Of a DNA stretch of 64,000 nt, positions 41,671 through 50,189 are shown piece after piece (positions within the stretch are counted from its first letter, which is position 1; each line of letters begins with the position of its first letter). Made by a program: the position numbers and the translations under genes. The notes beneath the pieces were generated by a model. The model was not told where the DNA came from. It saw nothing but the letters and a program-made list of their open reading frames with translations, and searched no databases. The stretch covers positions 1 through 64,000 of the forward strand of contig NZ_JAHRCU010000015.1 in assembly GCF_019083995.1 (NCBI RefSeq), given 5' to 3'. Source of the DNA: Roseococcus sp. SDR. Its GTDB lineage: Bacteria > Pseudomonadota > Alphaproteobacteria > Acetobacterales > Acetobacteraceae.

Positions 41671-42636
41671 TCAGTCGGGCCGGATGTTGTTGCGCCGGAT
41701 CACCTCGCCCCATTTCGCATTCTCGCTGCGCAGGAAGGCGCCGAATTCCTCCGGGTTGTTGCCGCCGGGGATCGCGCCCTGCTCGTTCAGCCGGCGCCGC
41801 ACCTCCGGATCCTGAAGGGCGGTGATCGCCGCACGGCGCAGCGCCTCCAGCGCCACCGGCTGGGTGCGCGCGGGGGCGACGAGGCCATGCCAGTTGCTGG
41901 CATCCACCGACGGCAATCCCAGCTCGCGGAAGGTCGGCACATCCGGAATCCAGCTCAGGCGTTCCGGCGTGCCCACGGCCAGGGCGCGCAGGGTTCCAGC
42001 CTGGATTTGCGGCAGCAGCACCGGCAGGTCGGCAAAGCCCAGCTGCACCTCGTTCCGCAGGATCGCCGTGGCGAGCTGGCCGCCGCTGTTATAGGCGATC
42101 TGGACGATGTCGAGCCCGGCCGCCGCACGAAGCTGCTCAGCCGCCAGGTGCGGCATGGAACCATTGCCGGTGGAGCCGAAATTCAGCGCGCCCGGCCGGG
42201 CGCGTGCATCGGCGATGAGATCCTGCAGGCTGCGGTGGCGCGAGGCGGCAGGCACCACCACGGGCTCCGGCACCAGCACGCCAAGCGTGATCGGCGCCAG
42301 GTCACGCAGCGGATCATAGGGCGTACCGCGCCCGAGATTGGGCGAGATGGCGAGCGCACCGGCACTGCCGATGCCGAAGGTATAGCCATCCGGTGCCGCC
42401 TTCGCGATGACGTCCACCCCCGTCACGCCGCCGGCGCCGGGGCGGTTGTCCACCACCACGGGCTGGCCCAGCGCCTGCTGCATATGCGGCGCGATGATGC
42501 GCGCCACGATGTCGCTCGGGCCGCCCGCCGCGAAAGGGACGATGAAGCGGATCGGACGTGAGGGGAAAGCCTCCTGTGCCATGGCCGGCAGGGTGGCGAG
42601 CGCGCCGAGCAGAGCGGTGATGACGAAGCGCCTCAT
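41671..42636 (-). CDS. Bug/TctC-type periplasmic substrate-binding protein
   Basis: A 321-residue receptor with signal peptide MRRFVITALLGALATLPAMAQ. FPSRPIRFIVPFAAGGPSDIVARIIAP and LNFGSTGNGSMPHLAAEQ are family hallmarks. It is the last gene of a three-gene minus-strand unit with an amidohydrolase and a CMD protein. No membrane components are nearby. Confidence 0.87.
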   Translation of the reverse strand: MRRFVITALLGALATLPAMAQEAFPSRPIRFIVPFAAGGPSDIVARIIAPHMQQALGQPVVVDNRPGAGGVTGVDVIAKAAPDGYTFGIGSAGALAISPNLGRGTPYDPLRDLAPITLGVLVPEPVVVPAASRHRSLQDLIADARARPGALNFGSTGNGSMPHLAAEQLRAAAGLDIVQIAYNSGGQLATAILRNEVQLGFADLPVLLPQIQAGTLRALAVGTPERLSWIPDVPTFRELGLPSVDASNWHGLVAPARTQPVALEALRRAAITALQDPEVRRRLNEQGAIPGGNNPEEFGAFLRSENAKWGEVIRRNNIRPD

Positions 42637-42664
42637 GGCGATGTTCCTCCGGGTCTCGTTGTCG

Positions 42665-43708
42665 TCAGGCGATGTCGGGCAGGCGGTAGAAGCGCGCGGC
42701 GCTGCGCCAGAAGAGGTCGGCCTTCTCCTCGGCGCTGGCTCCGGCCGCGATGCGCTTCATCGCGTTCCATCCGATCGCATAGCCGAAGCCGCCCTTGTCC
42801 ACCGGGAAGTTGCTCTCGAACATGCAGCGCGCCGCGCCGAAGATCTCGATGCAGCGGGTCATCCAGGGGCCCCAGGCCTCGGCGAGCTCCAGGGAAGACG
42901 GAGCCTGCGCGCGCGCCTCGAAGCCGAAGCCGGGCAGCCGCATGCCGAGGCCGCCCAGCTTCACCATCACATTCGGGCAGGTCGCCAATTCGCGCATGTT
43001 CGCGGACCATGTGGCGAAGACCTCATCGCGTTTCCCGGCATAGCGCCCGATGCCGAGGATGCCGCCGCAATGGTCGAGCACGATCGGCACTTGCGGAAAG
43101 GCGCGCGCCAGGCTGACGAGGCGCGGGATCTGGTGGAAGTAGATCCAGGCGTCGAAGGTGAGGCCAAGCTTGGCGAGCTCCGTGAAGCCGGCGCGGAAGG
43201 CGGCGCTGTCCAGCATGTCCTCCGGCGGCGAATAGGCCGGGTTCAGCATGGCCGGATCAGGATCCCAGGTGGCGGTCAGGCGCACGCCGCGGAAGCGCTC
43301 GCCGCCCGCGCGCAGATGCGCCTCGAGCACCGGCCGCACCGCCGCACCCAGACGCAGATCGGCGGCGGCGACGATGCCGGCACAGGCGCGCACCGCGCCA
43401 TAGGCGCCGCTCGCGCACATCGCGGCCACGCCATTGGCGAATTCCGTCTCGCCCACCGCGCGCATCTCGGGCGGCCCCTCGGCGCGCAGCATGGAGCGCG
43501 CGGACTGGACATAGACCGTCGCGCGCACATCGTGGCCGCTGCGCAGATCGGCCAGCAGCTCATCCAGCAGGTAGCGCCAGCCCGGCTGGTCCCAGAGGTG
43601 GTGATGCGGGTCGATGATCGGTTGCGCGGGGTCCAGCGCCGCCTCGGCGCGGGTCGCCAGCCACTCCTCGCGAACGGGGATCTGGTGCTGATGCGTGGCG
43701 GTGTTCAT
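42665..43708 (-). CDS. Amidohydrolase 2 family TIM-barrel hydrolase
   Basis: A 347-residue metal-dependent hydrolase. IIDPHHHLWDQ gives the first metal-binding His pair; IVLDHCGG and CMFESNFPVDKGGFGY carry later ligands. Relatives include lactonases (e.g. fuconolactonase) and decarboxylases. It overlaps the CMD gene by ATGA. Lactone or carboxylic-acid processing is likely; the substrate is unknown. Confidence 0.78.
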   Translation of the reverse strand: MNTATHQHQIPVREEWLATRAEAALDPAQPIIDPHHHLWDQPGWRYLLDELLADLRSGHDVRATVYVQSARSMLRAEGPPEMRAVGETEFANGVAAMCASGAYGAVRACAGIVAAADLRLGAAVRPVLEAHLRAGGERFRGVRLTATWDPDPAMLNPAYSPPEDMLDSAAFRAGFTELAKLGLTFDAWIYFHQIPRLVSLARAFPQVPIVLDHCGGILGIGRYAGKRDEVFATWSANMRELATCPNVMVKLGGLGMRLPGFGFEARAQAPSSLELAEAWGPWMTRCIEIFGAARCMFESNFPVDKGGFGYAIGWNAMKRIAAGASAEEKADLFWRSAARFYRLPDIA

Positions 43709-44280
43709 GCGGCGGCTCCGGCGAATTCGGGGTCGTCCAGCTCGGAGGCGATGCTGCCGGGCAGGCCGAGTTCGAAGGTGTTCAGCGTCAGCGCGACCAG
43801 GCAGTAATAGCCAAGAATGCCGACCAGCTCGACCATGCCACGCTCGCCCAGGGCGGTGAGCCCGGCCTCGTAGAGCGGCTTTGGCACCCGCCCGGTGGCG
43901 AGGAGCGTCTGCGAGACCTCGAAGACCGCCTGCTCGCGTGCCTCGCCGAGCACGGGCGCGCGCCGGGCAGCGATCGCGGCGATGACCTCCGGCGCCAGTC
44001 CCGCCCTCAGCGCCTCGCGCTTATGGGCGGTCCATTCGTGATGCGACGTCCAGTGCCGGGCGCAGACCAGGATGGCGAGCTCGGACAGCCGCGGTTCCAG
44101 GGACGTCTCGTAGCGCAGCAGTTCGCCCAGCTTCTGACCACGGCTGGCGAGCACGGGGTTGCGCAGCCAGGCGATCATCGGCGCGGGCACGCGGCCCCGG
44201 ATGCCGGCGACCGCCTCCGCCACGCTGGCCTTCTGCGCCGGCGTCATCTCGGCCTCGGGCGGCAGGTGCAGACGTGGCAT
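43705..44280 (-). CDS. Carboxymuconolactone decarboxylase (CMD) family protein
   Basis: A 191-residue all-alpha protein. ARHWTSHHEWTAHKREALRAGL is the CMD signature; the CxxC of AhpD is absent, so this is a non-redox type, unlike the protein at 11969-12538. The start at 44280 has GGAAGG upstream. It heads the CMD-amidohydrolase-Bug operon and is divergent from an SDR gene. Confidence 0.75.
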   Translation of the reverse strand: MPRLHLPPEAEMTPAQKASVAEAVAGIRGRVPAPMIAWLRNPVLASRGQKLGELLRYETSLEPRLSELAILVCARHWTSHHEWTAHKREALRAGLAPEVIAAIAARRAPVLGEAREQAVFEVSQTLLATGRVPKPLYEAGLTALGERGMVELVGILGYYCLVALTLNTFELGLPGSIASELDDPEFAGAAA

Positions 44281-44405
44281 GGCGGTTTCCTTCCTCCTGG
44301 CACCGGGCGGGGTCGATCCTATCGCCACTCTTTCGTCTGATGGAAGATGCTTGCATAGTACGGATGGCTCGGAGGAATGCTGCGCCAAGGCGACGGAGGA
44401 GCAGG

Positions 44406-45206
44406 ATGAGCGAGAGATTTGCCGGCAAGATCGCCGTCGTGACCGGCGCGGGCTGCGTCGGCCCCGGCTGGGGGAATGGACGCGCCATCGCCGTCGGACT
44501 CGCGCAGGAAGGCGCCACCGTCATCGGGCTGGACCGCAACGCGGCCTCGATGACCGAGACGGCCGAGCGCATCGCCGACGCCGGTGGGCACTTCGAGCCG
44601 ATGACGCTGGACGTGACCGATGCCGCGGCGGTCGGCGAGACGGTGCGGGCCATCGCCGCCCGGCATGGACGCATCGACGTGCTGGTCAACAATGTCGGCG
44701 GCTCGGCGGCGGGCGGGCCGGTGGAGATGGCGGAGGAGGTGTGGGATCTGCAGATCGACACCAACCTCAAGAGCGTCTTCCTGATGCTGAAGCACGTGCT
44801 GCCGCTGATGGAGGCGCAGGGCGGCGGCGCTGTGGTGAACCTCGCCTCCACCTCCGGCATTCGCTGGACCGGCGCGGCGCAGGTTGCCTATGCGGCGTCC
44901 AAGGCCGGCGTGATCCAGCTCTCCCGCGTGGTGGCCGTGCAATACGCAGCGAAGGGCATCCGGGTGAACACCGTGGTACCCGGCCAGATGCACACGCCGA
45001 TGGTGGAGGTGCGGCTGGCCGCGCAGCGCTCGGGTGGGGATGTGCAGGCGCTGGTGGCGCAGCGGCTCTCGCGCATCCCCATGGGCTTCGCGGGGGATGG
45101 GCGCGATACGGCGAGTGCGGTGCTGTTCCTGGCCTCGGCGGAGGCACGCTTCATCACAGGGACGGAGCTGGTGGTGGATGGCGGCATGTCCGTGCGCTGC
45201 GGATGA
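44406..45206 (+). CDS. Short-chain dehydrogenase/reductase
   Basis: A 266-residue NAD(P)-dependent SDR. The cofactor loop is TGAGCVGPGWGNGRA, longer than the usual GxxxGxG; VNNVGGS, Ser in LASTSG and YAASK complete the site. The start at 44406 follows GGAGGAGCAGG. It is divergent from the CMD operon, so both may serve one pathway. ATGC-TT-GCAT at 44347-44356 is a small palindrome in the shared gap. Confidence 0.82.
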   Translation: MSERFAGKIAVVTGAGCVGPGWGNGRAIAVGLAQEGATVIGLDRNAASMTETAERIADAGGHFEPMTLDVTDAAAVGETVRAIAARHGRIDVLVNNVGGSAAGGPVEMAEEVWDLQIDTNLKSVFLMLKHVLPLMEAQGGGAVVNLASTSGIRWTGAAQVAYAASKAGVIQLSRVVAVQYAAKGIRVNTVVPGQMHTPMVEVRLAAQRSGGDVQALVAQRLSRIPMGFAGDGRDTASAVLFLASAEARFITGTELVVDGGMSVRCG

Positions 45207-45280
45207 CGCGCGAAGCCGGGCGGGTGACGCAGCCCGCGATTTGGCCGGGGACGGTCTCCAACCCCCGTAAGGGCTGAAGC

Positions 45281-45302
45281 GTGATCAGCAAAGATTGATC
45301 AC
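45281..45302. repeat. Inverted repeat GTGATCA-N8-TGATCAC
   Basis: Perfect 7-bp arms flank GCAAAGAT in the 384-bp gene-poor gap after the SDR gene. The spacing suits a dimeric regulator, but no gene starts just downstream. It could equally be a transposon end or part of a terminator. This gap holds only this repeat, two hairpins and an IS66-type remnant. Confidence 0.45.
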
Positions 45303-45331
45303 ACGTCAGACCCTGCTGAGAGGCTGCGCAA

Positions 45332-45400
45332 GCCTTTGGTGATTCCACCAAAGGCGATCAGGCTCCGGGAGCATGGCCGTGCCCATGCCTCATGCTCCCG
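45332..45400. repeat. Two hairpins in the gene-poor gap
   Basis: GCCTTTGGTG (45332-45341) pairs with CACCAAAGGC (45346-45355) around ATTC. CGGGAGCATG (45366-45375) pairs with CATGCTCCCG (45391-45400). Within the second, GCATGG/CCATGC offers an alternative smaller stem. They directly precede the transposase remnant and may be part of that element. Confidence 0.5.
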
Positions 45401-45546
45401 AGCAGGTGGAGATCATCACCTCTGTGCAGCGGCGCCGGCGCGCCGCGGCGAAGACGCGAAGGGTCAAGGAGAGCCCGGAGCCGGGCATGTCGGCCACCGC
45501 ACCATGCGTCGGCCTTGGCCGCCACTCCACGCAGCCGCAAGCCGCG
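45385..45546 (+). pseudogene. Decayed IS66-type transposase accessory gene (TnpA/OrfA remnant)
   Basis: The translation from 45385 contains EQVEIITSVQRRRR followed by AAAKTRRVKESPEPGMS. Intact IS66 TnpA proteins read roughly [V/I]EIITSVQRRRRWSxxEKxRxVEExxxPGMSVS, so the similarity is strong but the Trp-Ser and part of the helix are lost. After PGMS the frame no longer resembles the family. No TnpB or TnpC frame is present. The exact borders are uncertain. Confidence 0.55.
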
Positions 45547-45590
45547 ACATGCCATGGACGGCTGTCTTCACCACGCCCGCCGGAACAGGT

Positions 45591-46910
45591 TCAGGCCATC
45601 GCCCTTCCGCCGAGGCGTTCGGGCCGGGCGAGGCCCAGGAGGTCGCGCAGGGTGCGCCCCTCGTAGCGCGTGCGGAACAGCCCACGCGCCTGGAGGATGG
45701 GCACGACCAGATCGACGAAATCATCCATGCCGCCCGGGAAATGCGAGGGCATGACGTTGAAGCCATCGGCCGCGCCCCCCTCGAACCAATGCTGCAAGGT
45801 ATCCGCCACCTGCTCGGCCGCGCCGCACAGCACCCAATGGCCGCGCGCCGCCCCCAGCAGGTTGTAGACATCGCGCAAAGTGAGGTTGTCGCGCCGCGCC
45901 TTGCTCAGCAGGGTGCGGGCGAAGCCGTGCCCGCCATCATGCAGCGGCAGGTCGCCCAGCGGCGCATCCATGTCCCGGCCGGACAGGTCCATGCCCAGCC
46001 GGTCCTGCAGCAGTTGCAGCGCATTGCCCGGGCTGATGAAGCCTTGCAGTTGGGCGAGCTTGTCCAGCGCCTCACGCTCGGTGCGGCCCACCACGGGCAT
46101 CACCCCGGGCAGCACGGCCACATCCTGCGGCCGGCGGCCATGTGCGGGCAGGCGGGATTTCAATGCCTGGTATTGCCCGCGCGCCTCATCGAAATCCTGC
46201 ACCACGGCGAAGACCACATCGGCGGTGCGGGCCGCGAGGTCGAGCCCCGCCTCCGAGCCGCCTGCCTGCAGGATGATGGGCCGGCCCTGCGGCGCGCGGC
46301 CGATATTGAGCGGCCCCTTCACCGAGAAATGCACGCCCTCATGGTTCAGCGGATGCAGCTTGGCCGGATCGAGATAGAGGCCCGTCGCGCGGTCCGCGAC
46401 CAGCGCGTCATCCTCCCAGCCATCCCAGAGGCCGCGCACCACATCCACGAATTCCGCGGCGATGGCATAGCGTTCGGCATGGTTGGGATGGGTCCGCCCG
46501 AAATTGGGTGCCGCCTGCGCGCTGGATCCCGTCACCGCGTTCCAGGCCGCCCGCCCGCCGCTGATGTGGTCGAGCGAGGCAAAGGCGCGGGCCACGCTCC
46601 ATGGGTCGCTGTAGGTGGTCGCGACGGTGGCGCCCAGGCCGATATGCGTGGTCGTCATCGCCAGCGCCGCCAGCATGGTCAGCGGCTCCAGGCGCAGCGT
46701 GTAGGAGGGGTGCGCGCCGGGGTCCGCGTAGAGATTGTCGCCCATGAAGATGAGGTCGAAGCAGCCGCGCTCGGCCGTCGCCGCCATCTGCCGGATGGCA
46801 TGGATGTCCTGGAAGCTCGTCACTGCGCCCGGCATGCGCCAGCCGGCGACATGGCTGCCGGTCCCCAGCAGGAACAGGCCGAGATGCATCTGTCGCATGG
46901 GCACACTCAT
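45591..46910 (-). CDS. LLM-class FMN-dependent monooxygenase (NtaA/DszA type)
   Basis: A 439-residue flavin-dependent oxygenase. GWRMPGA, FIFMGDNLYAD-like region, TTYSDPWSVARAFASLDHISGGRAAWNAVT and LQAGGSEAGLDLAA match the NtaA/SnaA/DszA group, which uses FMNH2 from a separate reductase to oxidise sulfur or nitrogen compounds. It is last in a six-gene coupled unit with an SsuABC-like transporter, so it probably attacks the imported compound. Confidence 0.85.
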   Translation of the reverse strand: MSVPMRQMHLGLFLLGTGSHVAGWRMPGAVTSFQDIHAIRQMAATAERGCFDLIFMGDNLYADPGAHPSYTLRLEPLTMLAALAMTTTHIGLGATVATTYSDPWSVARAFASLDHISGGRAAWNAVTGSSAQAAPNFGRTHPNHAERYAIAAEFVDVVRGLWDGWEDDALVADRATGLYLDPAKLHPLNHEGVHFSVKGPLNIGRAPQGRPIILQAGGSEAGLDLAARTADVVFAVVQDFDEARGQYQALKSRLPAHGRRPQDVAVLPGVMPVVGRTEREALDKLAQLQGFISPGNALQLLQDRLGMDLSGRDMDAPLGDLPLHDGGHGFARTLLSKARRDNLTLRDVYNLLGAARGHWVLCGAAEQVADTLQHWFEGGAADGFNVMPSHFPGGMDDFVDLVVPILQARGLFRTRYEGRTLRDLLGLARPERLGGRAMA

Positions 46911-47647
46911 CGCCAGAAGATCAGGCGCCGCTCGAGCGCGCCCACCAGGCCGAAGAAGGCAAGGCTCAACATGGAGGCGACAAGAATGGCGGCCCAGACC
47001 TGCACGAAATCGATCAGCGTGACGGATTGGTAGATGATCCAGCCCAGGCCCCCATAGGCGCCCAGCATTTCCGTCACGATGGCCACGATCAGGCTGCGCA
47101 CGGTGGCGACGCGCAAGCCCGCCGCGATCAGCGGCAGCGCCGCCGGAAGGCGCAGCCGCCAGAAGATGCCGAAGCGACCGGCGCCGAAGCTGCGCATCAG
47201 ATCCACGCTGCGCCGATCCACACGGTCGAAGCCCGCGAGCGCACTGAGGAAGACCGTGAACCCCACGGCGAGGGCCACCATCACGATCTTGGAGGCCACG
47301 CCCATGCCGAACCACAGCAGCACGAGGGGAGACCACGCCACCACCGGCACGGAGTTGATCGCGAGCAGCAAAGGCAACGCCCCTGCCCGCAAGGGCCGCG
47401 CGAGAATGAGCAGCGTGGCCACGCCGATGCCGGCCAACGCCCCGATCACGTAGCCCGTCAGCGCCTCGAAGCCCGTCACCAGCGCCGCCGCCTGCAGGAC
47501 GCTGCGATGCTCGGCCACAGCGGCCAGGATCTGGCTCACCGCCGGCAGGGTATAGGCGGGCAGCGCGAGGCCGCGTGCCAGGGTTTCCCAGAGCGCCAGG
47601 ATCAGCACCGCGCCCACGGCGCCGCGCACGGCGGCGGTGGCATTCAC
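46907..47647 (-). CDS. SsuC-type ABC transporter permease (second)
   Basis: A 246-residue permease with about six spans, starting at GTG 47647 by a GTGA overlap. The coupling loop DLMRSFGAGRFGIFWRLRLPAALP identifies the SsuC/TauC branch. It is the partner of the next permease; the two different permeases probably form a heterodimer. Confidence 0.83.
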   Translation of the reverse strand: MNATAAVRGAVGAVLILALWETLARGLALPAYTLPAVSQILAAVAEHRSVLQAAALVTGFEALTGYVIGALAGIGVATLLILARPLRAGALPLLLAINSVPVVAWSPLVLLWFGMGVASKIVMVALAVGFTVFLSALAGFDRVDRRSVDLMRSFGAGRFGIFWRLRLPAALPLIAAGLRVATVRSLIVAIVTEMLGAYGGLGWIIYQSVTLIDFVQVWAAILVASMLSLAFFGLVGALERRLIFWR

Positions 47648-48399
47648 TGCTCCGCCCCCCAGAAGACGATACGGCGCTCGGCCCAGGCGACCAGCGCGTA
47701 GAAGCCGGTGCCCAGCAGGGCGGCACAAAGGATGGCGGCCCAGAGCGCCACCACGCTCTCATTGTACATGGCCTGCAGCAGCAACACGCCGATGCCGGTA
47801 TTGTCGCCGAACCACTCGCCGACGATGGCACCAACGAGGCTGAGCGAGGCGCCCAGCCGCAAAGCGACGAAGATCTGCGGCAGTGCCATGGGCAATTGCA
47901 GGCGAAACAGGATCTGCCGCGGGCTTGCGCCGAAGCTGCGCAGCAGCGCCACCTGGCGCGGGTCCACGCTGTTCAGGCCGAGCAGCGTGTTCACGGTCAC
48001 GGGGAAGAAGGTCAGGTAGAAGGCGATGACCGCCTTGGCGAAGAGGGTATTGCCGAACCACATCACGACCAGCGCGCCGAAGGCGATGACCGGGATGGTC
48101 TGCGAGACGATGAAGACCGGCAGCAGCATGTCCCGCAGCAGCGGCGCGCGGAAGAAGATCACCCCGTTCATGATTCCCACCGCCGTCCCGGCGGCGAAGC
48201 CGATCAGCGTCTCGGCCGCGGTGCGTTGCAGCCCGGCCCAATAGGCGCCGGGGGTGACGGCGAAGGCCGCCAGGATCTCCGACAGACGCGGCAGGAGGTG
48301 CGGGCGGATGCCGAAGCCCACCACCGCCGCCTCCCAGACCAGGCCTGCCAGGATCACCCCGCCCAGGAGGCGGAGTGCGGCGATCGCCGCCGCATTCAT
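47644..48399 (-). CDS. SsuC-type ABC transporter permease (first)
   Basis: A 251-residue permease with about six spans. Coupling loop ALLRSFGASPRQILFRLQLPMALPQIF and late GEWFGDNTGIGVLLLQAM are typical of the family. It overlaps both neighbours by four bases. Confidence 0.83.
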   Translation of the reverse strand: MNAAAIAALRLLGGVILAGLVWEAAVVGFGIRPHLLPRLSEILAAFAVTPGAYWAGLQRTAAETLIGFAAGTAVGIMNGVIFFRAPLLRDMLLPVFIVSQTIPVIAFGALVVMWFGNTLFAKAVIAFYLTFFPVTVNTLLGLNSVDPRQVALLRSFGASPRQILFRLQLPMALPQIFVALRLGASLSLVGAIVGEWFGDNTGIGVLLLQAMYNESVVALWAAILCAALLGTGFYALVAWAERRIVFWGAEQ

Positions 48400-49418
48400 G
48401 CCATGCGGTCCGCCACCGGCAGGGCCTCGAGGAAGCTGGAGTTGTAGGCGGCCGCGAGGTCGAGCGGTGCCTTGATCACCTCGTTGCGCAGGAAGAAATC
48501 ATGCGCGGCCTGGATCACCGGATGATCGATCCAGAAGAGGCCATTCTGCGCGGCGCCACCTGCGACCATCAGCTTGCCGGCCTCCACCAGCATGAACTCC
48601 TGGTGCGGGCGGTTGAGCGTGGGCGCGACGGACATGACGGAATCCACGCCGAGCTTGTTGTCGGCCAGCGCATCACGCCAGCCGCGGATGGTGGCGCGCA
48701 GGAAACCCGAGACCAGCTGCGGCCGGTCCCGCGCCGTCTGTTCGCTGACAATCACCGTGTCACGCGGGAAGGTGATGCCGTGCTCATCGGGCACGAAGCT
48801 GCGCAGATTCTCGCGGCCCACGCGGCTCATCAGCGTGAAGAACTCGTTGTAGCGGGTCGCGGTGACCACATCCACCTGGCGGTCCACGAAGGGCTGCACG
48901 CTGACCTGCTGCGGCTGCATGGTGAAGTCGCCCCGGTTCAGCCCGGCCTGGGCCAGCATGCCGAGCAGCACGAAATTGGCCCCGGTGAACCAGGTGGTGA
49001 TGGTCTTGCCCCGGAAATCGGCGAGGGTGCGGATGGGGCCGTCGGCGCGCGCCACGAAGACGAAGGGCGTCTGCTGGTGCATCACGCCCGCGCAGACGAT
49101 GGGCAGGCCGCGCTCGCGCGCCGCGAAGACGCTGTCCGTGCCGCCTGAGAGGCCGAATGTATCGGCGCCGGAGGCCACCAGGTTCTCCGTGAGCAGGTTC
49201 GGCCCGCCCGGGTTGATCGTGAGGTCGATGCCCGCCTCGCGGTAATAGCCCTTCTGCAGCGCCACGTAGAAGCCGGCGAACTGCGCCTGCGTCAGCCATT
49301 TCAGGCGGAGCGAGGCGCGCACCAGGGTCTGCGCGCCGGCGGGGCGGATGAAGGGGCTGGCCAAGGCGGTGGCCAAGGGTACGGCCAAACTCGCGGCCAG
49401 GATGTGGCGCCTGTTCAT
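48396..49418 (-). CDS. NMT1/THI5-like ABC substrate-binding protein
   Basis: A 340-residue periplasmic receptor with an N-terminal signal (ASLAVPLATALASPFIRPAGAQ). RLKWLTQAQFAGFYVALQKGYYREAGIDL is diagnostic of the NMT1/THI5 family, whose members bind pyrimidines, riboflavin precursors, sulfonates or nitriles. The KWxxQAQFAGFYVA form resembles ThiY/RibY receptors more than SsuA, so a heterocyclic ligand is possible. Confidence 0.83.
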   Translation of the reverse strand: MNRRHILAASLAVPLATALASPFIRPAGAQTLVRASLRLKWLTQAQFAGFYVALQKGYYREAGIDLTINPGGPNLLTENLVASGADTFGLSGGTDSVFAARERGLPIVCAGVMHQQTPFVFVARADGPIRTLADFRGKTITTWFTGANFVLLGMLAQAGLNRGDFTMQPQQVSVQPFVDRQVDVVTATRYNEFFTLMSRVGRENLRSFVPDEHGITFPRDTVIVSEQTARDRPQLVSGFLRATIRGWRDALADNKLGVDSVMSVAPTLNRPHQEFMLVEAGKLMVAGGAAQNGLFWIDHPVIQAAHDFFLRNEVIKAPLDLAAAYNSSFLEALPVADRMA

Positions 49419-49439
49419 GCTCGGATCTCCTGCGGGATG

Positions 49440-50189
49440 TCAGTCACGATAGGACGGGTCCTCGCGGTCCAGTTGCCGGAGGAAGGCGGGCCACTCGCGC
49501 TCGCCGGGCCCCAGGATGTCGCCCTGCTGCTGCCAGAACTGGTTGGCGGCGCGGGCGCAGACCTCAGGCGGGGGTTCGATGATCGGCTTGCCGGAGGCTT
49601 GCATCATGAGCTGGATGCGCGCCGCGCGCTCGAAATAGTAGAGCAGCATGAAGGCCGCACCCGGCGTGCGGCCGACCGTCAGCGTGCCATGGTTGCGCAT
49701 CAGCATGATGGGATGCGTGCCGAAATCCCGCACCAGGCGCTGCTGCTCGTCGAGGTCGATCGCGACACCCTCGTAATCGTGGAAGGCCTGGCGCTGGTAG
49801 AACCACATGGCGAACTGGCTGAGTGGCCTGAGCCCCCCCTCCTGGGCCGAAACGGCGATCGCCGCATCGGAATGCGCATGCAGCACGCAGCCCGCATCAT
49901 GCCGCGCCTTGTGGATGGCGGCATGGATCACGAAGGCCGCGACATTGGCCTCATGCGGGCTCGGCGCCAGCTTTCGGCCCTCGGTGTCGATCTTCACGAG
50001 GGAGGAGGCGGTGATCTCGTTGAACAGGAAGCCATAGGGGTTGAGCAGGAAGGCCCCGTCCTCTCCCGGCACGCGCAGCGAGATGTGGTTGTAGATCACG
50101 TCATCCAGCCCGAGCCGCGCCACCAGGCGGTAGCAGGCGGCGAGCGAGATGCGCGCCTCACGCTCGGCATCCGTCATGGAATGGCTCAT
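49440..50189 (-). CDS. Class II aldolase/adducin family protein
   Basis: A 249-residue zinc protein. YNHISLRVP, VLHAHSDAAIAVSAQ and LMRNHGTLTVG supply the ligand His residues of the class II aldolase fold. The family includes sugar-phosphate aldolases, decarboxylases and non-catalytic relatives. Its place inside an ABC importer operon, overlapping the ATPase gene by ATGA, suggests it processes the imported compound or its product. Confidence 0.8.
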   Translation of the reverse strand: MSHSMTDAEREARISLAACYRLVARLGLDDVIYNHISLRVPGEDGAFLLNPYGFLFNEITASSLVKIDTEGRKLAPSPHEANVAAFVIHAAIHKARHDAGCVLHAHSDAAIAVSAQEGGLRPLSQFAMWFYQRQAFHDYEGVAIDLDEQQRLVRDFGTHPIMLMRNHGTLTVGRTPGAAFMLLYYFERAARIQLMMQASGKPIIEPPPEVCARAANQFWQQQGDILGPGEREWPAFLRQLDREDPSYRD

